DNA of 64,000 nucleotides from Mariniblastus sp. (GTDB lineage: Bacteria > Planctomycetota > Planctomycetia > Pirellulales > Pirellulaceae): positions 17,489 through 81,488 of the forward strand of contig JAQXDZ010000008.1 in assembly GCA_029251085.1 (NCBI GenBank). Direction: 5' to 3'. Under the pieces are notes generated by a model. It was not told the origin of the DNA, did no database searches, and saw only the letters and a list, made by a program, of their open reading frames with translations. Made by a program: the position numbers and the translations under genes. This document shows, in pieces, positions 28,737 to 38,829 of this stretch (positions are counted from its first letter, which is position 1; every line of letters begins with the position of its first letter).

Positions 28737-30113
28737 CTAACGCTCATTGGTTGGGGTTGGTTTTTTTTCAAATGCCTTAGTTTCAATTTTCTTCAGAAGT
28801 GATTTCAGCTGTTGGATAGTTTTTGGGTGTTCAGCCGCTAAGTTCTTGGATTCGGCAGGATCGCTTTCAAGATCGTAAAGTTCCTCGACCAATTCTCGGT
28901 TTGTGTCTTTGGCATATCCTGGGACATTGTGTCTGGCCTTGAGGTATTTCCATTTACCCTTTCGGATTCCGTTCCCTTGGTAATAAAAGGTATCTCTCGC
29001 TCCTGTTTTACTTTCTCCGAGGATTAGTTGAGTTTGGTCGACTCCGTCAATGATTCGGTCGGCTGGAATTGAAAACTTGCTAAGGTTGGCGAACGTTGGC
29101 AGGAAATCAATCGTTGCCAGTATCGCATCGGAAGTTTGATTGGCGGGGACTTTTCCCGGCCATCGAATAATACATGGGGCTCGCGAACCGGCTTCGTAGC
29201 AAGATCCTTTGCCGTCTCGTAATCCTGTTGATTCTCCCCAGAAAATTGCCCCTTCTGGGTGTCCCTTTTTTTTGTTCGTGTAAGCAGGTTGGTTCCAAGG
29301 ACCATTGTCGCTGGTGTAAATCACGATGGTATTTTCGTCCAGCCCAAGTTGCCGCAATGTGTCGAGTAATCGTCCAGTGTGAAAATCAAACTCCTCGACG
29401 ACATCGCCGTAAAGTCCACCAGCGGATTGATTTTTAAATTTTGGTGATGCATCGATGATGGTGTGCATCATCGTGTGGGCGAGGTAGAGCAAGAAGGGTT
29501 TTTCGGGATCCCTCTGTTGCGATAGAAAGTGAATTGCTTTGTCAGTGTATTGTTCCGTCAAACTCCCCATGTCACGAGTCTGTCCAGCGAGTTCATTGTT
29601 TTCGTGAAACTTGACCAGTCCGTTGTCGTTTGCACCGAGTGTTCCAAAAAAGTAGTCAAAACCTTGTGCGTTAGGCATTCGATCCAGGATTGGTTTTCTA
29701 TTTGATACATCCCATTTGCCGATGCAGGCCGTTTGATATCCTGTTTGTTGGAGTAGCTCAGCGAATGTTACTTCCTTTGCCGGCATCCCCCAGCCTTGAC
29801 TCCGAAACGGGTAGCGGCCAGTCAACAAAGCGGAGCGAGAAGGCCCGCAGACGTGCTGAGCGTAGAACTGTGTGAATCTTGTTCCCTCTTTGGCGAGCTG
29901 GTCCAAGCGTGGGGTTAAGTTGGTTGAGGAGCCATAGCAACCGAGGTCGCTGACCCCTTGATCGTCAGTGAAAATGATCAAGATATTGGGTCGCGGCTCA
30001 TTTCCGCTTAGTTGATTAGGCGCGTAAAATACGACCAATCCGAGGACTGCCAGCGCGGCGACGGTTTTAAGTACCTTGAAAACGTACTGGATGGATTTTG
30101 GGGTCTTATTCAT
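28737..30113 (-). CDS. Secreted sulfatase 2 (formylglycine-dependent)
   Basis: 458 aa. N-terminal hydrophobic signal/anchor (VLKTVAALAVLGLVVFYAP), then RPNILIIFTDDQGVSDLGCYGSS, formylglycine motif C89-G-P-S-R, CIGKWDVSNRKP, YLAHTMMHT and YTSDNGPWNQP. Its ATG overlaps the end of sulfatase 3 by 8 nt, so the two are translated as one operon. In CIGKWD the usual His of GKWH is Asp, which may alter sulfate binding. Confidence 0.92.
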   Translation of the reverse strand: MNKTPKSIQYVFKVLKTVAALAVLGLVVFYAPNQLSGNEPRPNILIIFTDDQGVSDLGCYGSSTNLTPRLDQLAKEGTRFTQFYAQHVCGPSRSALLTGRYPFRSQGWGMPAKEVTFAELLQQTGYQTACIGKWDVSNRKPILDRMPNAQGFDYFFGTLGANDNGLVKFHENNELAGQTRDMGSLTEQYTDKAIHFLSQQRDPEKPFLLYLAHTMMHTIIDASPKFKNQSAGGLYGDVVEEFDFHTGRLLDTLRQLGLDENTIVIYTSDNGPWNQPAYTNKKKGHPEGAIFWGESTGLRDGKGSCYEAGSRAPCIIRWPGKVPANQTSDAILATIDFLPTFANLSKFSIPADRIIDGVDQTQLILGESKTGARDTFYYQGNGIRKGKWKYLKARHNVPGYAKDTNRELVEELYDLESDPAESKNLAAEHPKTIQQLKSLLKKIETKAFEKKPTPTNER

Positions 30114-31746
30114 TCGTTGAATTATCCCATAGTTGATTTCTTAATTTTAGTAATTCAGGGTATTGGTCGTCTCGGTCGTCATATTCGATTTTTAAATCCA
30201 GCAATCGTTGTTTCATCCGACGGATTTCCGAAGCGTATTCATTTTTGCCATAGACGTTGTTGGTTTCGTTGGGGTCCTGTTGGAGATCATAAAATTCCCA
30301 GCCTGCAGTTGAGGGCGGGAAATTGCCTCCGCCGAGTTTAGCGTCTAACGGCAGTCCATGGAAAAAAACAAGTTTGTAACGACTGTCTCTCACGCCATAG
30401 TGCCCGGGGATTTGGTGGTGAGCGAGGTGCATCCAGTAGCGATAGTAGACTGCATCCCTCCAGGATGCCGGAGGCGTTCCTTCGAGAATCGGTTTCAAAC
30501 TCAAGCCTTGCATCTGCGAAATTTCAGGTGCATCGGTAACCTCCGCGTAGTCTAGAAGAGTCTGGGCGAAATCTAAGTTGGAACAGAGATGTTTTTGGTC
30601 AGCTGTTCCAGGTTGAATTCGATTGGGAAAACTGGCGAGAAATGGCATTTTAAAACATTCTTCGTAAATCCAGCGTTTATCGAAATAGTCATGCTCTCCG
30701 AGGAACATACCTTGGTCGGATGTGTAAACAACGAGGGTGTTTTCTGCGAGTCCGTTGTCGTCTAGATAATCAAGGACGCGGCCAACGTTTTCATCCACTG
30801 CTTTGACGCAGGCGAGGTACTGATGGAGGTACTTTTGGTAGGCGGCTTGTCCTCTTTCTTTGTCAGTCATGCCGGCCATTTCAACGGGACCGCCGTACCA
30901 GTCCGGTTTTTGGACATCGCCGACCATGGACCGTCGATCTTTTAAGCGATTGGTGATTGACGTTCCCATATCGATCGTGGCGGGCGAACGATGGGAGAAA
31001 TCTTCCCAGAGCGAATCGGGTTCGGGAATGACAACGTTTTTAAGGTAGTCTTGATGACGGTCGGCGGGCTCCCATTTTCCGTGAGGAGCTTTATGGTGCA
31101 GCATCAGGAAGAATGGTTTTGAAGTGTCTCGCTGGTCTAGCCATTGGGTTGCGTAATCGGTAATTAAGTCGGTGTAATAGCCCTTGGTTCTCTTGAGTTT
31201 CCTGACTTTCGTGGTGTAGGCGGTTCCGTCGGTGGAAGCGATGAAAAATGGGTCGTGGTATTTGCCCTGCCCCGGCCCGATTTTCCAGTAATCGAAACCC
31301 CACGGAGCGGAACGCAGATGCCATTTGCCAATTAAAGCAGTTTGGTAGCCGGATCGTTGAAGGATGCTGGCGACATTCGGAGTGCCTGATTCGGGACCAG
31401 GGAACGCGTCAATAAGGGTCTTCACCCCATTTTTGTGGGAGTGCTGACCAGAAAGAATCACAGCGCGGCTGGGCGTGCAAATTGAATTAGTAACAAAGCA
31501 ACGATCTAATCGAATACCGCTGGCTGCAATTCGATCGATGTTGGGAGTCGGAGCGATGCCCGCGAGTCGGCCACCGTAGGTGCTGATTGCATTACAGGCA
31601 TGGTCATCCGACATGATAAAGACGATGTTGGGTCTTGCATCGCGTTGGTGAACCGCTGTTTTTTCTTCCGCTTGACTAACTCTGCCGGAAACGCAGGAGA
31701 AGCAAGTTCCTATTAAGATTCCAGAGACGAATCGGCAAATGTTCAT
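30106..31746 (-). CDS. Secreted sulfatase 3 (formylglycine-dependent)
   Basis: 546 aa from ATG 31746; a start 36 nt upstream would precede the signal peptide MNICRFVSGILIGTCFSCVSG. RPNIVFIMSDDHACNAISTYGG, formylglycine motif C90-T-P-S-R, ALIGKWHL, LHHKAPHGKWEP and VVYTSDQGMFLGEHDYFDKRWIYEECFKMPF are the classical motifs of the choline-sulfatase/iduronate-sulfatase-like branch. First gene of a two-sulfatase operon, divergent from the cytochrome-like gene with about 115 bp between them. Confidence 0.92.
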   Translation of the reverse strand: MNICRFVSGILIGTCFSCVSGRVSQAEEKTAVHQRDARPNIVFIMSDDHACNAISTYGGRLAGIAPTPNIDRIAASGIRLDRCFVTNSICTPSRAVILSGQHSHKNGVKTLIDAFPGPESGTPNVASILQRSGYQTALIGKWHLRSAPWGFDYWKIGPGQGKYHDPFFIASTDGTAYTTKVRKLKRTKGYYTDLITDYATQWLDQRDTSKPFFLMLHHKAPHGKWEPADRHQDYLKNVVIPEPDSLWEDFSHRSPATIDMGTSITNRLKDRRSMVGDVQKPDWYGGPVEMAGMTDKERGQAAYQKYLHQYLACVKAVDENVGRVLDYLDDNGLAENTLVVYTSDQGMFLGEHDYFDKRWIYEECFKMPFLASFPNRIQPGTADQKHLCSNLDFAQTLLDYAEVTDAPEISQMQGLSLKPILEGTPPASWRDAVYYRYWMHLAHHQIPGHYGVRDSRYKLVFFHGLPLDAKLGGGNFPPSTAGWEFYDLQQDPNETNNVYGKNEYASEIRRMKQRLLDLKIEYDDRDDQYPELLKLRNQLWDNSTNE

Positions 31747-31861
31747 TTTGTCTTCTCCCACATCGTATTTTTTTTTACCCAAGAGTCTGTATCCGATATA
31801 TTGTCATAAGCGACTAACAACCGGCTTGGTTGGTCCACAGTTTCATTCTAGCGGGAATACC

Positions 31862-34800
31862 ATGTATTACAGTCCCAGAGCTCGTTTAATTTTTCGGATT
31901 CGAAATTCGTTTTTTCTCTTTTGGGCAGTCCTGTTTTGTTTGTCGGCATCCGTTCAGGCTCAAAAGGCGACTGATGCTTCGAAGTCGATCAATTCTAAAT
32001 GGTTGAATTCCAAACCGGTTGCTCAATGGATCTGGAGTAAATCCCCATCGACCAATCAAAAATTATGGTTTCGAAGATCATTTGATTTGGATTCAACACC
32101 CAAGTTCGCGACATTGTATGCGACGTGTGACAATCAAATGGCGATGTGGATCAATGGAAAGAAAGTTGGCGCGAGTAGCGCGTGGGAATCACCGCTTAAA
32201 TTAAACGTCGCTCCTTTTTTGGTAAAAGGGAAAAACGTGATTGCAATTGAAGGAACCAATGAAGGCGGAGTTGCTGGGATTGTCCTCAAGCTTGATGTGA
32301 CCCAAGATGGCAAAGGTGGTCAGCCTGCCAAATTAAAAGCCTTGGCCACTATCGTATCAGATGTTGTGTCATGGAAGTACAGTGAGGAAAAAGTACCGTC
32401 CTGGGAGACCGTTGATTTCAATGATGCGGCATGGAAGAAACCAGTTAAAATCGGCACGCTCGGAGGAGGCCCTTGGAATATTCCTGGGCTTCGTTCTGCG
32501 ACCCCGGTTGTCCAATTGAATTCAGAGAATATCACGGCACCCGAGGGGTTTGTCGTTGAACCTGTGTACACCGTTCCCAAAGAACAGGGAAGTTGGGTTT
32601 CGATGGCAACTGACCCGCAAGGAAGGATTTATGCATCTGACCAAGGTGGTGCGGGTTTGTATCGGATGACGGTTAAAGAGAGTGGCCCTCCGATCGTTGA
32701 AAAGGTATCGGTCGATTCATTAGGAAAACTGTCGGGGGCGCAGGGATTGCTTTGGGCGTTTGATAGTCTTTGGTTTCATCGTAATGGGGGCCATCTTTAT
32801 CGTCTTACCGATTCAAACGGAGACGATAAATTGGATTCAATGGCAGAAATTCCCAGTACAACGGGCGGTGGCGAACATGGAAACCATGCTTTGATTCTCA
32901 CCGAGGATGAAAAAGGTATTTTTGTCGATAGTGGTAATCACTCGAAACTGGCAGCCCATACGGCATCACGGGTTCAAAGTTGGGCTGAGGATCTGCTTTT
33001 GCCGCGGATGCCAGATTCGAATGGACATGCCAACGGAATCATGGCACCGGGTGGATGGGTGACTCGACTTGATCCTGAGACGAATGAACAAGTGGTGCAT
33101 GCGATTGGGTTTCGAAATCAGTATGACATCGCATTAAATCAGGCTGGGGATTTGTTTACTTATGATGCGGATATGGAGTGGGATTTAGGTTCTCCATGGT
33201 ATCGGCCAACTCGAATTTGCCATGTCGTTAGTGGAGCTGATTTTGGTTGGCGGCACGGTTCTGGAAAGTGGCCAGCCTATTATGAAGATAGCCTCCCTGC
33301 GGTTGTCGACATTGGACCGGGGTCTCCGACTGGCGTCGTCTCCGGCGCTGGATTGAAATTTCCAACCCGATATCAAAGTGGACTGTTTGCCTTGGATTGG
33401 ACATTCGGTACGATCTACTCAATCGATCTAAAATCGGTAGGAGCCGGTTATGCCGGAACAGCCGATCCATTTGTTTACAGTTCTCCACTGCCAGTAACGG
33501 ATGCGATTGTTGGTCATGATGGGGCGTTGTATTTTGCCGTCGGTGGACGAGGCGCTCAAGCGGCTGTGTTTCGAGTTCGCTATGTTGGTGATGAGTCCTG
33601 CGCTCCGCCGGCTAAACCAAGTTTAACCGAGGCTCAATTGCGACGCCGGACGCTTGAGAAATACCATGGCGTTACCAATGCAAAGGCTGTAGATGACGCA
33701 TGGTCAGAGCTTTCAAGTGAAGATCGGTTTCTTCGTCACGCTGCTCGCGTGGCGATTGAAAGTCAACCGGTCGAGCAATGGGCGAATCGCGTGTTAGCGG
33801 AATCGAACCCACAAGCAAGGATTACAGGTGCGGTCGCCCTTGCACGAATGGGAGATTCGGCGCATCAACAATCGCTGTTTGATTCGCTAACAAGTCTCAA
33901 CCCTGAAGATTTATCGGAGTCACAGCTTCTGGGGTTATTGCGTGCTTATTCGCTTGGCATGATCCGACTGGGGGATTTAACGAAAAAACAGAGGACGGTT
34001 TTGACTAAAGAACTAGATCCGTTGTTTCCGCACGCCTCGCCCGATGTGAACACCGAACTCATCCGTGTGCTGACCTTTCTAAGAAGCGAGACGGTAGCGA
34101 AAAAAGCGATGGAGTTAATTAAGAATCGGAATTCACCGGAAACGCCAAAGTGGTCGGAATTAATCTCGAGAAACAGACAGTATGGCGGATCAATCGAGCG
34201 AATGTTGGGTAATCATCCACCCACTCGCGAGATTGGATACGCATTCATGCTACGTAATCTTCGTGAAGGTTGGTCGCTGGATTCACGACGCGAATATTTT
34301 GAATTCCTGAACGCCGCAGCAAAGACAGCAGGTGGAAATTCGTTTTCCAAATATTTAACGCGAATACGAGACGAGGCACTTACCAATTGTACGAACGCGG
34401 AGCGGGAGGCGCTTGAATCGATTACTGGTGAAGACTTTAATCCAGTTCCCGATTTCGAATACGCGGCGCCTGTTGGTCCCGGGGAAAAATGGACGGTCGA
34501 AACCGTATCAAAGCAGGTCAAAAATAAGTCTAATTTTGAGCGTGGACGTTCATTGTTTTTCGGTGCTGGCTGTGCTCAGTGCCATCGGGTACGTGGACTC
34601 GGTGGAAGCGTAGGCCCTGACCTCACGAGTGTTCCTAATAAATTTGATCGCAATTATGTGATTGAGACGATCATTCATCCAAGCCGCAATATTTCTGATC
34701 AGTACAGTTCGTCGCTGGTCGTCTTGGTGGACGGGCGTCTGATTGAGGGAATCGTAACCGAGCAAGACGGGGGTAAAGTGGCGATTTATCCCGGGACGGT

Positions 34801-34972
34801 GGGTGCGGATCCAATTGTTGTTGCGAAAGATGAGGTCGATGAAATTCGCCCGTCAAAGGTATCTCAAATGCCAGAAAATCTGTTGGATAAATTGAATGCC
34901 CAAGAGCTCAATGATTTGATGGGCTATTTGATGACGGGTGGCGATGCCAAGCACCGGCAATTTAAAAAATAG
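31862..34972 (+). CDS. PVC-type heme-binding (CxxCH) protein with propeller and HEAT-like parts
   Basis: 1036 aa from ATG 31862 with signal peptide (MYYSPRARLIFRIRNSFFLFWAVLFCLSASVQAQ). The N-terminal beta domain (about 45-160) resembles rhamnosidase N-terminal/galactose-binding folds (WIWSKSPSTNQKLWFRRSF...WINGKKVG). A beta-propeller of the PVC membrane-bound dehydrogenase type follows (GFVVEPVYTVPKEQGSWVSMATDPQGRIYASDQGG...GGEHGNHALI...GFRNQYDIALN). Next comes an alpha-helical HEAT-like region, then the planctomycete heme domain with C904-A-Q-C907-H908 (ERGRSLFFGAGCAQCHRV...VGPDLT). Likely a periplasmic electron-transfer dehydrogenase. Divergent from the sulfatase operon. Confidence 0.88.
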   Translation: MYYSPRARLIFRIRNSFFLFWAVLFCLSASVQAQKATDASKSINSKWLNSKPVAQWIWSKSPSTNQKLWFRRSFDLDSTPKFATLYATCDNQMAMWINGKKVGASSAWESPLKLNVAPFLVKGKNVIAIEGTNEGGVAGIVLKLDVTQDGKGGQPAKLKALATIVSDVVSWKYSEEKVPSWETVDFNDAAWKKPVKIGTLGGGPWNIPGLRSATPVVQLNSENITAPEGFVVEPVYTVPKEQGSWVSMATDPQGRIYASDQGGAGLYRMTVKESGPPIVEKVSVDSLGKLSGAQGLLWAFDSLWFHRNGGHLYRLTDSNGDDKLDSMAEIPSTTGGGEHGNHALILTEDEKGIFVDSGNHSKLAAHTASRVQSWAEDLLLPRMPDSNGHANGIMAPGGWVTRLDPETNEQVVHAIGFRNQYDIALNQAGDLFTYDADMEWDLGSPWYRPTRICHVVSGADFGWRHGSGKWPAYYEDSLPAVVDIGPGSPTGVVSGAGLKFPTRYQSGLFALDWTFGTIYSIDLKSVGAGYAGTADPFVYSSPLPVTDAIVGHDGALYFAVGGRGAQAAVFRVRYVGDESCAPPAKPSLTEAQLRRRTLEKYHGVTNAKAVDDAWSELSSEDRFLRHAARVAIESQPVEQWANRVLAESNPQARITGAVALARMGDSAHQQSLFDSLTSLNPEDLSESQLLGLLRAYSLGMIRLGDLTKKQRTVLTKELDPLFPHASPDVNTELIRVLTFLRSETVAKKAMELIKNRNSPETPKWSELISRNRQYGGSIERMLGNHPPTREIGYAFMLRNLREGWSLDSRREYFEFLNAAAKTAGGNSFSKYLTRIRDEALTNCTNAEREALESITGEDFNPVPDFEYAAPVGPGEKWTVETVSKQVKNKSNFERGRSLFFGAGCAQCHRVRGLGGSVGPDLTSVPNKFDRNYVIETIIHPSRNISDQYSSSLVVLVDGRLIEGIVTEQDGGKVAIYPGTVGADPIVVAKDEVDEIRPSKVSQMPENLLDKLNAQELNDLMGYLMTGGDAKHRQFKK

Positions 34973-35062
34973 AGGCAAGCAGCGAATTGGGGAGACTATC
35001 AATGTCGACAGTGGGAAACATATTTGGCAACGCACCGCGTAAGCCAATGTGTCCCTGTTGGG

Positions 35063-35371
35063 TTATTTGCTAATTTTTCTAATCCACCACCGCAGGCCAA
35101 CGAAAAGGAATCTCCAGTCTTTGAAAAACTCTGGAGGTTTTCCTTCGAATGCATGACCAATGAATTGGAAAACCCATCCGGCTACAAATAGGGTGACTCC
35201 CGCGTACAAACACCAGAGCCAGAAAAAACCAAATGGCATCAGTAGTAATCCGATGACAATGGTTGGAATCCCAATCGTGTGGCAAACCTGATTTATGCCA
35301 TTTTGGTGGCTCAATGCGTATTCATCGACCCAGTCATCGACGTCTCTTCCAAATAATTTTTTGTTACCCAT
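35063..35371 (-). CDS. DUF962 / Mpo1-like small membrane protein
   Basis: 102 aa. Motifs of the family: WVDEYALSHQNGINQVCHTIGIPTIVIGLLLMPFG and FQFIGHAFEGKPPEFFKDWRFLFVGLRWW, giving two membrane helices and conserved His. The yeast homologue Mpo1 is an Fe-dependent 2-hydroxy fatty acid dioxygenase; bacterial members are mostly untested. Short for the family but with both His motifs. Confidence 0.88.
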   Translation of the reverse strand: MGNKKLFGRDVDDWVDEYALSHQNGINQVCHTIGIPTIVIGLLLMPFGFFWLWCLYAGVTLFVAGWVFQFIGHAFEGKPPEFFKDWRFLFVGLRWWIRKISK

Positions 35372-35691
35372 GTTGAACAGTCTATCGTTGTGGCTTCATT
35401 CCGCAAACGAAATCGCCAAGCGAAGCTCTCGAGTTTTGACCTATCAGCCTTAAACGCTTTGTTTTTGGGACGACTGATTGGGCGATCGAGGGGAGTTCTT
35501 GGTTCAAGGCGGAACGAAAACAAAGGTAAGAGGATAAAGCGAAGTTCACGAGAAAGGAATCAAGGAGGGTTGGTCGTTTTTTTAAATCATTGGGAATAGA
35601 AGGCGTCGTTGGTTATCCTTTAGTGACCGCTCGGTTCATTTTTTTATGAGTGAAGACGCTCGCAACTCCCTCCCCGGTTGATACGCTAATG
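35372..35691. other. Intergenic region DUF962 / GH10
   Basis: 320 bp between divergent genes. Short open frames only; nothing recognised. Confidence 0.4.
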
Positions 35692-37152
35692 ATGTCGAAA
35701 CAAAAACTAGCTTGCAAACTGCTCTGTTGGTTGCTTGTTGCTAATGCAGGAATTAGCGGCGAACTTTTTGGGCAGGATCTTTCCCACCGAAAATCTGATC
35801 TCACACTGACCGTCCAGGACGCTTTTGGGAATCCGCTTGGGGATGCGATTGTTGACATCCGCATGAAAAAGCATGCCTTCAAATTTGGCACTCAAGTAAG
35901 GGATCGTTTTTTTTCAATTAGCGAAACTGAATTTCATTCGCTCAACGAGACTCAGAAACAAAATCTACTTCCAAATTTGACTGATTTGGGGCAATCACGT
36001 TACACGCCTGATTGGCAGGATGCCGTAAATTATCGGCAGGCTGTTTTGTCAAATTTTAATCACGTTGTCCCAACGGTTGGATTGCAGTGGGTTGCGTTTG
36101 AAAATAGTGGTCCGGCAATTCCAGACCGTGCGATTTCACTTGCACAGGGAAATGGTTTATCTGTGACGGGGGCGTCGGTTGTTTGGCAGCGCGATCGCTG
36201 GCCGACTCCAGTTGAATTTCGCCCGGAGTCATCGTTTGACGTGCAGGACTTTCACGATCGCTTGATGGAAGACCGTCTCGGTATTGACGGAATCATGGGA
36301 AGGTATAGTGAATCGGGTGAGGGGCCTGCAATTACGGACTGGAAAGTACTCAACGAGCCGATTCATGAAAGCTATTACGCTGATACTTTTGTCGAAGCTG
36401 GAATTTATGACAATGAGGTTGAGGCGCTGGCAGACTACTTCGTACGAGCAGATAGTATCCGCCCTGATTCGGTACTTTCGATCAATGAATTTAATATTTT
36501 AAATTCTGGTAGTGATAACGCTGTCATTGAATATCGAGACCTTGTCAATGATCTACTCGCTGCGGGAGCGCCGATCGATCGGATTGGCGTTCAAGCGCAC
36601 ATGTCACGCAACGACGTTTCTAAAGCGGATATTGTCCGTCGGTTGAATATTCTCGCGGAGACTGGCTTGGGTATCGAAATTACAGAATTTGACTCGCGGG
36701 ATGACGCAGATCAATTGACTCCACAGGAACAAGAGCAAGTCTTTCGGGATATGTTGGAGGCCTCATTTGAAAGCCAGTCTGTCGACGGGTTTATCATGTG
36801 GGGCGTTTGGGATCCCGGCCATTGGCGTGGAAACGCTCCTCTTTACGATGAAGACTGGAACGTGAAAGAGGAGGCAGCTCCATGGTTTGATTTGGTAAAG
36901 GGAGATTGGATGACCGAATTGGATGGAATCAGTTTGGATAGCAATGGACAGTGGACTGCGGCGGATGGAGTGTTTAGCGGATTGTATGATTTTACCGTGA
37001 CCGTCAACGGAGAATCGAGATTATTTAGCGGTTACGATCTCGGAAGCGATGGGAGCTTTATTCTCGCTGTTCCCGAACCGGGAGGCGTTCTGTTTTTGCT
37101 CGGTATCGCCGTTTTAGGAATTGGGCGGCGTCACCGTAGACTGCCCGTTTGA
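35692..37152 (+). CDS. GH10 endo-xylanase-like protein with PEP-CTERM sorting signal
   Basis: 486 aa from ATG 35692 (another ATG one codon earlier). Signal peptide MSKQKLACKLLCWLLVANAGISGELFGQ. A beta-sandwich-like lead (LTLTVQDAFGNPLGDAIVDIRMKKHAFKFGTQV) precedes the GH10 barrel, with acid/base E222 (WKVLNEP) and nucleophile E332 (GIEITEFDS); HMSRND and GFIMWGVWDPGHWR also fit. C-terminus VPEPGGVLFLLGIAVLGIGRRHRR is a PEP-CTERM tail, predicting exosortase-dependent surface sorting. It probably cleaves beta-1,4-xylan-like polymers outside the cell. Confidence 0.88.
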   Translation: MSKQKLACKLLCWLLVANAGISGELFGQDLSHRKSDLTLTVQDAFGNPLGDAIVDIRMKKHAFKFGTQVRDRFFSISETEFHSLNETQKQNLLPNLTDLGQSRYTPDWQDAVNYRQAVLSNFNHVVPTVGLQWVAFENSGPAIPDRAISLAQGNGLSVTGASVVWQRDRWPTPVEFRPESSFDVQDFHDRLMEDRLGIDGIMGRYSESGEGPAITDWKVLNEPIHESYYADTFVEAGIYDNEVEALADYFVRADSIRPDSVLSINEFNILNSGSDNAVIEYRDLVNDLLAAGAPIDRIGVQAHMSRNDVSKADIVRRLNILAETGLGIEITEFDSRDDADQLTPQEQEQVFRDMLEASFESQSVDGFIMWGVWDPGHWRGNAPLYDEDWNVKEEAAPWFDLVKGDWMTELDGISLDSNGQWTAADGVFSGLYDFTVTVNGESRLFSGYDLGSDGSFILAVPEPGGVLFLLGIAVLGIGRRHRRLPV

Positions 37153-37448
37153 CACACTGTCGGGGTATTTGAGAATTTCAAATTCTTGGGAAATCCGCGA
37201 CGCTTTCTTGTCTGATCTCTTTGCGGTGCTAACCAGCAAGCTTGCGAGACCACTATTTTTTGAGAGTTCGAGGTTGAGAAATTCGGGTGGGTGCAGCGCC
37301 GTACCTGAGCCTTTGAAAAGATGCCGTTTCTCGGCGAATTACCAATTAATTAAGCAAAACAGGCTCGGATCATTGCAATTTTGGCCGGTCTTCGGTAATT
37401 TGTGAAAGCGTTTTCAAGAATGTTCCGCACCGCTCAATCTGGATTGAC

Positions 37449-38711
37449 ATGAATTTAATTTACCTTCCGACTCTCGTTTTATTGGGGGCAGTGATCGGCT
37501 GCTCAAATCAAGCCAACATGCAAGCAAATAATCAGCCGATGCCTTCGGACAATGTACGGGTTTTTCAAGCGGAAGATCTTACTGGTTCGAGTAAGGAATT
37601 TAAAACGGAAGCTGGTGACACGAGTGTCGTCAATATGAATGAACCAGGTTGGTTATCATTTGATATGGACTTCGGTGTTGCCGCACGTTACCGGGTTCAG
37701 GTTTTTGCTCAGGCTGCCGCTGACGCTCAAGTGTGGGTCGAAGACTACGTCGATAACACCGACGGTCGAACCTACAACGTTACCGGTAGCATCCCTGTTA
37801 CTCCCACGGATGAGGTTTCTGAATTCTTCATTGAGGGAAGCCCTTTCAACAAAGGGCCACACAAAATGAAATTTCATGTTTCAAACGGGAGTGTATCGGT
37901 CGACCGAGTCGTATTTACCCCGATGGTAGAGCACCAGATTACGCCAGAGAGTCTAACTCAGAAGATGGATGGAGATGAGTGGAAGTTAGCTTGGTCTGAT
38001 GAATTTGATGAAGACGAAGTTGACGATGCGAAATGGACTTACGACGTAGGAAACTGGGGCTGGGGAAATAATGAACTTCAGTATTACACGGTTAAGCGTA
38101 AGGAGAATGCCAGACTTGAGGATGGCAATTTAGTGATCGAGGCTCGTAAAAACGATGATGGCAAAAGCTGGACTTCTGCCCGCCTGACCACACGAGGTAA
38201 GGTAAGTTTTCTCTATGGGAAAATTGAGATGCGGGCTCAAGTTCCTCGCGAACGCGGAAACTGGGCAGCCGGATGGACTCTCGGCGATACTTATCGCGAT
38301 GAGATTAGCTGGCCCTACTGCGGCGAAATCGACATTCTTGAATCAGTTGGTTTTGAAGTCAATGATGAGACTGGAGATGGAATCGCCCATGCAACGGTTC
38401 ACACGCCGGCGTATTACTTTAAAATCAACAATCAGATCAGTAGCACAAAAAACATTCCTAATATGGCCGGTGAATTTCACACCTATGCGGTTGAATGGAC
38501 GCCAACTGAAGTCAGAGGCTACGTCGATGGTGAACAGTATTACGTTTACGACAAGACCGCTAATGACAAGGAATGGCCATTTAACAAGGCTCAAAACCTG
38601 ATTCTTAATCTAGCGATGGGTGGAGGATGGGGCGGTGCCAAAGGGCTGGACGAGTCGATCACTTCACAGAAGTTCATCATTGATTACGTTCGAGTCTACA
38701 GCAAAGAGTAA
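37449..38711 (+). CDS. GH16 beta-glucanase (laminarinase-like) lipoprotein with N-terminal carbohydrate-binding-like domain
   Basis: 420 aa. Lipoprotein signal MNLIYLPTLVLLGAVIGC (Cys18). Residues about 35-160 form a CBM6-like beta domain (VFQAEDLTG...GWLSFDMDFGVAARYRVQVFAQA). The GH16 domain follows: LAWSDEFDEDEVDDAKWTYDVGNWGWGNNELQYYT, RGKVSFLYGKIEMRAQVP, and the catalytic ExDxxE motif in GEIDILESVG (about 292-298). Probably hydrolyses beta-1,3-glucan at the cell surface. 296 bp after the GH10 gene on the same strand. Confidence 0.92.
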   Translation: MNLIYLPTLVLLGAVIGCSNQANMQANNQPMPSDNVRVFQAEDLTGSSKEFKTEAGDTSVVNMNEPGWLSFDMDFGVAARYRVQVFAQAAADAQVWVEDYVDNTDGRTYNVTGSIPVTPTDEVSEFFIEGSPFNKGPHKMKFHVSNGSVSVDRVVFTPMVEHQITPESLTQKMDGDEWKLAWSDEFDEDEVDDAKWTYDVGNWGWGNNELQYYTVKRKENARLEDGNLVIEARKNDDGKSWTSARLTTRGKVSFLYGKIEMRAQVPRERGNWAAGWTLGDTYRDEISWPYCGEIDILESVGFEVNDETGDGIAHATVHTPAYYFKINNQISSTKNIPNMAGEFHTYAVEWTPTEVRGYVDGEQYYVYDKTANDKEWPFNKAQNLILNLAMGGGWGGAKGLDESITSQKFIIDYVRVYSKE

Positions 38712-38829
38712 ATGTAAGTTGGGGTTCTCAGGAACGACTTTGGCTTGACTGTTTTCAGGCCAGAGTCTGCTTGGACTGATCGTGAATCTCTAAAACTATC
38801 AAGGTGCTTATTTGAAAGTTGGAAGTCCC

